A stretch of 64,000 nt of DNA from Sclerodactyla briareus (lineage: Eukaryota > Echinodermata > Holothuroidea > Dendrochirotida > Sclerodactylidae). The stretch lies in the NCBI GenBank assembly GCA_026419785.1, contig JAODTK010005132.1, positions 147,001 to 211,000 on the forward strand, written 5' to 3'. The notes below the pieces were generated by a model. The model worked only from the letters and a program-made list of their open reading frames with translations. It had not been told where the DNA came from and did not search any database. Positions 39,201 through 51,200 of this stretch are shown piece by piece (position 1 is the first letter of the stretch; each line of letters starts with the position of its first letter). Both the position numbers and the translations under genes were made by a program.

Positions 39201-42200
39201 AAGTTGAAAATTGTGATTTCATAGCCCATCAGTTCATACTTGGTGGGTGTGTTCCCCATAGTGATTATATCATCTCTAAATGTTATGTTTAGTGGGTTCT
39301 TGAAAATCACCAACAGTTCCTTTAAATTTAGAAAACATCACTATCAAAGTTCACTTATCCATTCCATTATGTTAGGTGCTTCTTCCATGGGGTTATTTGA
39401 AGGTATTAGGGAATTAAAATGTTTCCTTCTTGTTAACAGTTCCATCTCGACCAGGCGAAGCTCAGATCCAACGATTCGAAAAAGGATGGTTGAGGGTAAG
39501 TGGACTTATCGGCAGGCTGTTTTGGCCCGCATTAGTCTGATTCTTTCCTACCATATTACTGGTACACCGTCTGTTTATAGCCTATGTAAGATGTTGTGTG
39601 AACACTAAGGGCTATTAATAATGGTTATGCACCGTCTCAACCAAGTGTTGTGTGGAGCAAACCAGGGTCTAGTAGGGTCTGTAGTAATGCTGGAAACCAA
39701 ACAGTTGTGGGTTCTGATCCCAAAGGAGGCATTTCGGTTTCTTTTCCAGGCAGAAAGAATCAAATCAGCAACCAGATAGCCTAAGTGTAGTTTTTCAGTC
39801 GGGCGCCCAACGCCCGAGCATCACCAGTACATTCTGACTTCTGAAGGCCGTTTTTTCCAGCCCACTCAGTTGTAATGAGTACATTTGTTTGCACTAGGAG
39901 GAACTGCTGTCCAGGCAGCACTGGCTTTGTTGTCTGGCCAAGGTGTCGGATCATTAAGTCCTGCAGTCTGGGCAACTGTCGAACAGAGTGTGCTCCAAGC
40001 TTTCCTTCCTTCTCTGTTCACCAAAGTGCTCAAGTCTTTGACGATTACTCCAAACACAGATCCAAACAAGAACTCAACCACTCGTTGGAGTAGGAGAGCC
40101 CAAAGCAGTAAAAAGTGACAATTGTGTGTGCAAAAAGACATGGGACTGCTTATATAAGGGTTCACAATGGGGGAGGGGGGGTGGGCTCTGTACCTGTCCG
40201 CCCTTGCATTCGGTCGACTTCATCATAAAGGTTCAGGAAGCCAATTGGGGCTCATCTAGGAACCCTTAATCATGGATGAGCACCGGCGATAACTCGCCTT
40301 CTCTCTCAACTAGTTCTCGGATGTCAAAGAGGCAGGGGTATAACCAACCCCAACCTGCTCCCGGGACCCCTATTTTACGTCCCATCCAAAAGGGCCATCA
40401 GTGACCTCCAGGACCCACCACCTTTCCTCCGAACCTGGAGGGGTGGATTTCAATTTCAATGTGACTGCTCACAGTCCACCGACGAGACTTATTGCAAATA
40501 TCCCGTACAAAGCCCAGTAACCCCAAAAATCCACGCATCACAGTGAACCATGAAGTGGAGACCTCGCCCATCGCACTGCAAGTGAAGCCACCTGGGAAAT
40601 GTGCAAGGTGACTGCTGGAATTTCGAACCTGGAATATTTTGGTACCACATCCATCCCTTCCATCCTCACATCATTGCAAGTCACATTAATGTGCTTTATT
40701 TATCCATTCCCCGTCATATTTTCTTCTTGTTTTAACCAGCTAAAAAACCAATTGATTTGTTGGCCCGGATCATCAGCCGGACAACATGGAGGATGATCTC
40801 TCTCGATTGAGATGCAGGAGCCGTATAACACACATGCTGACTGTGAGTATAGTGGTAACCCGGGTCAGTGTGGTAACATTATGGTGGGTGAAGGCCTTGC
40901 ATGAATGTCCTCTGGTCTGGCTTCAATTCCATCATGGTTTTTTGTTTGGTGTGGCGACAGCAGCTTAATTCTCTGATTGCGGCACTTCACCCAATGAGGG
41001 CATTGCCCTATCTGCCCTATTTTGTGAACTTTTCAACAACGTGACTCTGCCTTTATAGCCTCCACTTTGGGACATTCAAATCTCTCCAAACTAATTAACG
41101 TTGGCAATGAAACTGCTAAATGGGTCTAGTTCATATCATATTTTGGAAGGGAAAAAAGATTAAGTGCTAGGTCTTACCAAACCATCGCAGTGTTAAAAAA
41201 AACGCAATATCTCTCCACCTAGGCAAAAATAAATACCCCGCTCCACAGGTTGAATAGCGAGTCGGCAATAAATGCCAATCAGTACCCTTGAGCCTAGGAA
41301 TTGAACTCACTTCAAATCTGTGGCTTGATCCTTCACTTTGCTCTGGTCCAACGACCACCCCCAGCTCCCAACTCTGGCATATCACCCTCTTTTTCTGACA
41401 GGGTCTGACGATCCGTGAACCTGGGAGGATCGGCCTGGAGGATCAAGTCTACCTCGAGATGAGAATAAGACAACCTGGAATACTGTCGAGATATCACCAC
41501 CATCACAGAGGATGAACTGGCTAAACTCAAGACATAGACCGGAGAGTCAAGTGATCTTTTCAAAGCAACCCCTACCCCCCTCCCCATCTGTGAGAACTCT
41601 TTGCTGGTAGCATCTAACACCATAACATTCAGGGACTTGATAGAGAACTCTTTGCAGTGAACAAACATCTACTTGTGATTCTCCCAGAATGTCGAGACAA
41701 TATGTTCAAGAAATGAACCTAATTTGTGAAAATTGAGTTGTTGAATGGCTATAGTGAGGGTCAAATTGGATATTTCAGAGCAACTTTGTTACTGGGAAAT
41801 GTGAGGTGGTTCAATGATAGAGATAAGCTTCTCCACCGAAAAGGCTACTGGACAGGACCGGGAGACTTACATCCCCCCCCCCCCCTCTGTTGGGGTGCCC
41901 TGACCTGCTTGTCGAATAATTGAGAATCTGTCTAAATCCTATGTGGATTTTGTTATTTGCAACCCTCATGACTGAAGGCCTTGACATGGGGAGATGCTGA
42001 TGCTTTAGATGAGAAACTGATATAATCATAAAGAAACTTTAGCAGCGTAAAATCCAACCCTGGTACCTAATGTGCTTTTGGTGATTTAGTGGGGAACATG
42101 AATATAAACATTATTGGAATGGAAAACAGAGAGGTCTTCTTGAGTCCACCTTGAAATGACCCCAACTGTTCTGGCAGTGCAGGTTCGGTGGGAGGAATTC

Positions 42201-45200
42201 CCGCGTTCTGGTGCAGCGTACGCGAAAACTTCAAAATATTCAAACGGTTGTTGTTGGGTCGGGGATTGAGTTAGATCTGCATGTCAGCACTTGAAATGCT
42301 ACCCCTTCCGTCCGCTACCATCAAGGACTCTTGCCCTTCAACTCCTTCGGGGACCTACCAATGCGGGGTTCTTGAACCCAATGGGCAACATTGCTGCAAT
42401 TATCTGTTTAAACATCATGCCATGTTTACCTGCAAAGGAATTTTGATGGAGTAAGTGGCAGTGGCTGATATAGTACCTGAATTTTACTCGCAGGCAGAAC
42501 CCCAATGGACACCTGTGTAATGAGAGGAAGATAGTGCCTACCCAAGAGAACATCAGGTCATTAGTTGGTATATTGCATCTCTCGATTACAGTCTCGAGCT
42601 CGGGTGGACTGAGCCCATCAATCACTAAACTGAATAACCTTAACACAAAATGGAAAGCTACGAGGCAATTAGCCCCTGGGTGAGAGCAAGTTATTTTTTC
42701 AGCAGTAAAAGGTTTGATAAAAGTGTACAGGTTTGTGATCAGGCCATCATAGCATATGGAAGGGAGTGTAATATGAATGTTAGGATTTCATTATGAGAAG
42801 AAAAAACATTATGAGTGTTGGAAGTGAAGAAGTGGTCTAAGAATGCGGAAATTATTTTTGTACACAGGGCTCGGTGGAAGGCAAGGGGGGGGGGTTGGTG
42901 GTACATAGGCAGAGATGTATCATTCCCCAGTCAATGCTTCAGGGATTCTGTGTTTTCAATTATATCACTGTCTTGAGTAATGTAATATATATCAATATGG
43001 AAAATTCTATGAATATAAAACTCAAGTCATTAGCTCAAACCAAACTATGCCATATAGACCATGATGTAGTAAAATTTCAAAATGTTATTCTCTTACAAAG
43101 TACATAAATATTCTTCAAAACTGTGTCATAGGTGCAATAGGGTCGTGAGAGTTAAAACAGTAACATCTGTTGGAAAGCATTACGGATCCCCAACAGTCCT
43201 TCTTCGATGGATGGACCAAACCTGGACCAAATGTTCATCAACCTTGGGGACATCTCGTCATAAGAGCGTCAAGGTCAAAAGTCACAATAGGCTATTGTTT
43301 GAAACTGCTTAATGGCCTCATGATCTGAATATTTTTCCTCATAGCTGTACATGTGACTTGGTAATTTGTGCGGATTGGCTACAGACACATTGGTGCTTAG
43401 TTTTATTTTTGAGAATGTTACTCAAGTCCCTTAATGTTAACTGTAGACATTACTGGGCATAATAGTGTATATGGGACCTGCTGGGAACATCGAAGAGATT
43501 TTCGAGATGCTAGGAGACAAGCTGTTATTGCCGAATGAGTAATGACACACGTATAACATTTTATCTCACCTTGTTACAGAGTTGCCCAGGACCGTCGTGA
43601 GGGGATCACGCCTCAGTGAGCCACGAAGTTGCTGGTATTTTCCAGGGGAAAAACACAGCCAGTTGGTAGCACTGAAGAATCAGAATCAATGAAAGAATTA
43701 AGGTGGAATGCGTACGATATGGTAGGGGTCCCAACATTTAAGACACATTTGGATTTTCCAAAGCTATTTTGGCTATGCATGAGGGTATAAACTTGATTAT
43801 TATATCCTTTTAATGGAAATAACATGATGAGTAGCATGATTTAGAGAACCGGAAGCTCGTGGTTTCCTAAACCCTATTGGATCATGGGAACAACATGGAT
43901 TATGGGAAGAATGGACGGAAATGGGCGATGGTGCAAAATATATTATCTGACAGCTTCAGAACCTCCTACCCCCCCCCCCCCCTCCACTGTGAGGGGGTTT
44001 GTTATATGTGAACTACATTTAAAACATGGGAATGGGCATTGATGCAGTTTTGTCTCGCCTGAATGCACATCAGGGGGGGACTTAGTAGTCAATATGGCGT
44101 GTGTGTGTGTGCGTCACACTTTCTCGTTAGCCGGATATCTTTGGGAAGGTAGGAATGCAACAAAACATGTTTCAGGGGAGCATTCGGGGTTGGGGAACGA
44201 TTTGATTGATTTTTGGGCAACAAAAGGCACTAATTAAGTAAGGTAATTAGCTATTTTATGTAATTTATTGTTTTTTAGCTCATTAGCAAGATACGATGAA
44301 CCGTAGGTGCTATAGTGACTTGGTTTGGAACATATATGCGGGATATAGGTAGATGGACTGATCAAATTTTCAGCGTCAAATAAAATATGTTGAATATTAT
44401 GTCTAATTCACATAATTTATGCGAAAATTTGAAAGTTTGTCGGATTTCACGAACTCTACTTTCCAGTCCAAGACTTTTTAACACAGATCGGGGGGTCAAT
44501 GGAGCGGTCATTCCAACGTGTCTAATTTGCATAATTCATGTGTTAATTTCAAAATTTGCCGGATTTTCATGATTAAACTTGGTAAATTGCCTAAATTTGA
44601 ATAATTTAGGCAAGTGTGGTCACATTTCACAAAAAAACTTATACTTCGTTAGTAGACATTGTCAATAATCAGTCCTTTCGAATTGAAATTGGTCACTGAT
44701 TAGTAGGCTGTTTATGTTATAAAATGCTAATACCAAAACTTTAACCGACAGGAAGCCTTGTAGTTGTTTGCATGGTGACTAAGAGAAGTAAACACGGACG
44801 TGCAACCAGCGAGACTTGGGGCGGATCGCCTTGTTTATGATGTTAGTGAAACAACAATATTCCCATTTGATGGGAGAGTGTCAGGAGATGTCAGTGCACA
44901 AAGCACTTGGTGATTCAGAAAAAAGGTGGGGGTTTAAACCATCAAGAGCTGCACGGAGGTGCAATGCCTATACTAACTTATTAAAAGAGACATTCCGTTT
45001 GAGCAATAATCTCATGCATATGCAATTTTGGATTGTACTTAGTATGTTGGGACAACAGAATTTGCAGTTAGTTTGGGTGGTTACAGAGCTTGTTTTTGAG
45101 TTTTTTGTTTTAGAGTTGCCTATGCAAGAATGTCAAAAGTTTTTTCACTCGGCTAATATTCAGTTTTTGCTCGTCCAGCACTGCTATTTGACAGTACTTC

Positions 45201-48200
45201 CAAAGACACATAGGCTATGCAACTAAACACACTGGACGTATGTAATACGTGACCTTGCTGCCTGCTTTGGGATTCTCATCTGTTAGTCCAGTTCTTCTTG
45301 CCAGTGAAAATAATATTGTGTAGAGTTGTACAGGGGGCAATACTGTCTTGCTGAACATATCTGCGTGAAAAATGGGAGCAGATTCAGTTTGTATGATGTT
45401 ACACGTAAATATGTAGCACGGTGATCAATGGTATGATAATTACTGCCAATCTACAGAGAACACACTGGAACGTTTCGATTGTCACGTATTAATAACGTGC
45501 TTGATGTTGTTGCTACCGAAAAAACACGTTGCTATTCATACATTCAATTTCCCCCTTTTGATGTGGTCTCGAAAATTAACATTCACCTATTCATCTTTGG
45601 AGACCATCTCACAGTTGATGGAGTTAAATCCAGAGCTATATATAAAGTTTGACGTAGTAAATGTTCCGGTTTATAAACCGAAAATAAACAATTGTCCAAC
45701 CGACTCTTCACATGATATCTCTTATAACCGACTCAATCTTCTCCTGTCACCAAGGTACTGGGGCGTCGCTACTCCAGCAGCTGAGCTCCCACATGGCCAG
45801 GGCTAGGTCAAGGAAAGACACCAGGGAACCGACTGAGGATAAACTGGCCATCCACGACAACGGTAGGCTTGGAGAGTCCTGGAAGAAGATACATTATATA
45901 AATATTCTGTAGTATTGTTAGCAAATTGGGAATGGAATGGCCTTTCGACAATCAGTGTGGTTCAGGTCAGCTGACAAAAAAAACAAAATTGCTGTGGTTG
46001 CTGTATTGACAATAGTACATGGTAACGTCTTTATCGGAGTAGGAAAAACACTGCCGATGACGGGAGGGAGGAAACAAGGATGTAGTTTTCAGCAGTGGAG
46101 GGGGGCGGGGGGGGGAGCAGACATTGGCTGAACCAGGCGTTAGGTGCGATTGCTTCCCTCATGGCAGAGAAGGGAACCCAATACTGCCTGGGTAGTGGCT
46201 CCTTGCCCCAGTGTGAGCACCAAATCTTCATAGTGGTGGGCTGGGATTGACCAGACAGAATGAACTGAGGAATATCAGGAAGATATGGAATCTCCCAATA
46301 AGTTAGGCTATCTGGCAAGCCTAGATAAGAAAGCAACATACATCATTAGAAGTCCATTTGACGCCTCTGGGTCCAAAGTCCAATACCAGTCCACTGGGCC
46401 CATATTCGCCATGAGGGAAACAAAGGGTGTGGAGAGGGAGTGGGATACTCGAGTAAAGCTCACAGTTCTATGGAAGTATAGTAGTAAGTGAATCTTCCTT
46501 GACATCAGAAGGGAAAAAACAAAATTTGAGTACTCACACGTACAGACATGGGAAAGATAGAAAACAGTGGTACAGTTAATGTTCTTGGCTCAATATTTGA
46601 CATTAAAGGTTCCTTGCAGTGAAAATGAATGTTGCTTGACAAATGGTTCATATTGTTTACTTAATATGTCCATTGCTGGGAGAATCATGGGCTATAACAC
46701 TCATAGGGAAAGTGATTTGTTCCGATGAATGAGTTTTTCCACTCTGGAATCTTCAAATTTGTCTAATTTCAAGTCGACATGAAGACTGCCCACACTCTAA
46801 TCCACTTGCAGCAAGGTGTTGAAGCTGCTGCTCTGTTCCCCTCAGTGATCCCCTCAACCTCAGAGGGTCAAGGGCCTTCCTCATCTCAGAAGAAAGAGGA
46901 GGAGGATGTTGATCCTGACGAGGAGCCCAGAGACCCCTCGGAGGAGAAACCTGACCTGGAGGAACCAGTAGCGATGAGGAGGATGAGGAGTAAGTATGCT
47001 TTGGTTCGTGAGCAACCTGCACTAGATACGCTACTGCATGTTGCAGGGTGGTCTCCTCCTCAGTTGGGTGGCTGTCGAGTGGCCGAGAATCTTGACTAAC
47101 ACTGCATCCTTTTGATGTCATACATACCGTACAAATGAGTTAACCACTGGTGAAAGGGGTCTTCAGCACCAACACTTTCCAAAACAAACCAGACCTATTA
47201 GGGCCATATTGAAACTCCCTCGTATCATCTCAATGCATTGGGTACTAGTCTCATGAGAAGTGCTCGCTTTCCAATGTGCGGCGCTCCTCAAACTTTTCAA
47301 ATTGCTCCATGCATATGATCACCTCAAAATCAGTTGTATGAATTCAGGTCCTATGTTTAATTTCAAGGTTATATACCTGAATTACTTATATTCATGCAGA
47401 GTGTTCGGAATAGCTGGTGTAGCGTCACAAAATGCTCCTCAAATGAGCAAGACCGCTCCACACTTTCGTGGAAGTGCATAGCTGTCAGTTTGTACACAAA
47501 ACTATAGACAACTTACAGGTTTCTGCAAAAAGTGTCTGGCGCTATTTTGAATGCTGGTCATGCATGATCTTACCCAAATGACGCTCAATATCTGAATGGA
47601 GTGTATCAAATTGTCACTATTTGGATCAAGTTGTGAAAGTGTGGTTCATCTCACTTCCCAGAGTCATGACTTGAAGACACCACTTGTCTACCGAAATACA
47701 CATTCCATCTTGTATGTACCGTACATACACAAGATCAAGAGAATGCACCGTGCCTGTGATGCTCTGTCTAGCAGCGTGCAGAGAAATATTCTAGGCTGAA
47801 CTGGGTCCTTGTACCAAGTGATAGCAAAAGCAAACTGCCTAGTCCATCTGTGGAATGATAATTCAGATTTTCTAGCTCAAACCAGCTATGCTGGTTGAGC
47901 TATTGTAATCCGCATGTCATTCTATCCATCTGTCTACTCTATCTATCCAGTGTGTCAACATTTGCCTTTTTCTTCCCGAATGTTCGCTCTTTGATGGATG
48001 TTGACCAAACTTGGACAGAATTTTCATTGAACTTTCACCACTCAAAGGTCATGGTCAAGGTCATTAAAGGAGCCTAAACTGCAAAATATATCTCCTACAA
48101 AATAAAGTTCGATTTTCGCGATGCTCATTCAGTGTTATCATGACTAGTGGTTTCTTCGGGGTGTTCAGGAATTCAGGTCAGAGGTCGTTAAAGGACATAA

Positions 48201-51200
48201 TAGGAAATCCTGTTCAAATTGTTGAGTAATATGCAAATTGCCTGTTTTGGCCTTTAAACACGCATGCTTTGATGGATGTTGACCAAACTTGGACAGAATT
48301 TTCATTGAACTTTCACCACTCAAAGGTCATGGTCAAAGGTCTTTAAAGGAGCCTAAACTGCAAAATATATCTCCTACAAATAAAGTTCGATTTTCGCGAT
48401 GCTCATTCAGTGTTATCATGACTAGTGGTTTCTTCGGGGTGTTCAGGAATTTCAGGTCAGAGGTCATTAAAGGACATAATAGGAAATCCTGTTCAAATTG
48501 TTGAGTAATATGCAAATTGCCTGTTTTGGCCTTTAAACACGCATGCTTTGATGGATCTTAACCACACTTGTCACAGAATTTTCATTTCAGTGACTTTTCA
48601 CCAACTCAAAGGTCAGGGTCAAAGGTCATTAAAGGAGCCTAAACTGCAAAATATATCTCCTACAAATAAAGTTCGATTTTCGCGATGCTCATTCAGTGTT
48701 ATCATTGACTAGTGGTTTCTTCGGGGTTTTTCAGAATTTCAGGTCAGAGGTCGTTAAAGGACATAATAGGAAATCCTGTTCAAATTGTTGAGTAATATGC
48801 AAATTGCCTGTTTTGGCCTTTAAACACGCATGCTTTGATGGATGTTTACCAAAGTTAGACTCAATGTTCATCGACTGCTGGGTGACCTTTGACCTCTTGA
48901 AGGTAAAAGTCCAAGGTCATTAAAGAAGCCTAATGGGCTATTGTGTTAAAATGCAAAATGATCTCCTGTTATAAATCAAGGTGGATTTCAAGATGCTCGT
49001 TCACTGTTGTCATAGACTAGTAGACCTTGGTGTGTTTCAAAATGTCAGGTCAGAGGTCATTAAAGGGACATTATAGCAAACTCTGTTAAATTGTAATAAA
49101 CACATTGCAAAAAATACAAAGTTTTGTTTGGCCCTTAAAAGAGTTCATGTGCTTGACTGGATTGTAGCAAAAGTTGGACCCAAGGTTCACGACCCGGCTG
49201 ACCGTCACCCACTTGATGGTCAAGGTCAAAGGTCATCAAAGGAGCCAAATGGGCACTGTATGGAAATTTTGCAAAATGTTTCCTACAGATCAAATTTGAT
49301 TGTTTCGTTCTTGGTCAGTGTATCATTGACTTGTGGTATCTTCGGGGTGTTATAGAATTTCAGTTCAGAGGTCATTAAAGGGGGGCACATAATTGGCAAT
49401 CTATTCAAATATAAGTCATTTGCAAATTGCATCCATCCACATTTTGTCTTTTTGGCTCCCAATTGTTCCCTCTTTGACGGGATGGTGGTCGACTTGGAAA
49501 ACAATGTTCAATTGACCTGCTGGTGCATCATTGGCCCCGTAAGGGGAGGTCAAAGTCACTAAATGGGGATAACAGGTGTGGAAACTGAAGAATGCTACTT
49601 CTTCAGATCAATTTGTATTCTCACGATGTCTGGTCAGTGTTATCATGACTAGTTAGTCCCTTCAGCTTGTTTGGTAATTTCAGGTAAAAGGTCTTAAGAG
49701 GGCCTAATGTTTTTTTCTGACGCCTAACTAATCATGCTTTGATGGATATTGTCCAAAGTTTAAATTGACCTATGTTATGCTTTGTGCAAAAACTAGACAC
49801 ATAATTGTTACATTTGTGCAGTTTGAGCTACAACACCATTGGTCTTGTTGACATTTCCCCTTCAAAAACAATCTTGCCTATGAGAGCATTCCTTTCAATG
49901 GGGTGCAAGGCCCCCTCAGTGCTGTGAGATTTGCGCAGACGAGGCGGAGGAGGGTGTAACGTGACTTGTTGACAGGGCATCAAAGGTGGGGGGCAATGCT
50001 CCCACTGATGCAAACATTTCCACACAGTAATTCTTTGAAAATGTGGTTGTATCCCCCCACACCCCCCTCACACCCCCTGACACCTCAACACACAACACCC
50101 CCCCCCCACAAACACTTTGGAGGAAGTTCATGCTTGTTGCACTTGCACTGTAAATGCAGTGTTTAACATGTTTATTTTACAATAGGCATGTAACTGCACA
50201 CTATCCCCTTATTTGTGTAACATTCCTCCATTTATTGAGACTCTCCAAGATTTAGTTTGACTTTTGTGGTGTGTGTCGCAGGACTCTTGGCATTTTATAC
50301 CTAACAGAAGGCTGGCTTCAGTCGTTGCTCCCTCTGCTCACTAGTGCCGAGCCCACACTATATTGTTGCAATCCTTTCATGCTCTCGTTCGTCGACGCAC
50401 CATCTGGTGTTGTCTTTATTCATTGTGTCCCCAGGGCTCCCAGGGGAGCGAAGCACTGCATGCTTCCTACACTTTTTAGTAACGATCCACTTTACAAAGT
50501 ACCCACTTTTGCATGTGGGTAGCGTGAGACAATCAAGGAGACATGCTTGTCTAAAAAACACTGCAGAGAAAACCCTTTGGGCCTATCCTACAGTCAAAAT
50601 CACATTTGCTTGATTAAGCACTCAGCTCTTCCAACTGAGCTAATTTGCCGCCTGGTATATATATTATAGGAATATCTTAAAGCTGTCATTCCATTCCCGG
50701 GGTGATAATTATCAATTGATCTTTGATTTGATTTTTCAGTGGGCTCTATTGACAGAGGTGACCTGGAAGCAGAGAGTCAAGAGGAGTACACCCAAGGCTG
50801 TTATAGACTAAGCTGATTGACCCCAAGAGACCTGTCCTTCGAACACGCTAATCTACGACCCAGAAGAGGACATGGCTAAACTGGAGCAGGCCCGCAAACA
50901 ATTGGTTGCCACTGGCTCTGCTGAGGTAAAAACTATGCCTGTTGGATGAGGGGGTATACCCGATGTTCCAGGGTCTGATGTTCCCGAGGTTCGATGTTCC
51001 CGGGGTTCGATGTTCCCCCTTTTCAGGTGTCATTAAAACTTATACAAAAAACAGGGAACATCGAGCCCCGGAAACATAGCACCCTGGGAACATCGGACCT
51101 TAGGAACATCTAACTCCGGGAACGTCGAACCTTGGGAACATCAAACCTCGGGAACGTCTAACCCCGGGAACATTGACATAGCCCCTAGATGAAAACCCAA

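Noticed and set aside
40599-40796. Separate small protein starting upstream of exon 8
   Set aside because: The frame simply runs from intron into exon 8 across a clear acceptor site.
44816-45226. Independent 136-codon gene inside a CACTIN intron
   Set aside because: No recognisable domain, no splice or promoter support; kept only as an unassigned frame.
50585-50660. tRNA gene on the minus strand
   Set aside because: Only the A box and D-arm half are present; no B box, TPsiC arm or acceptor-stem partner follows.
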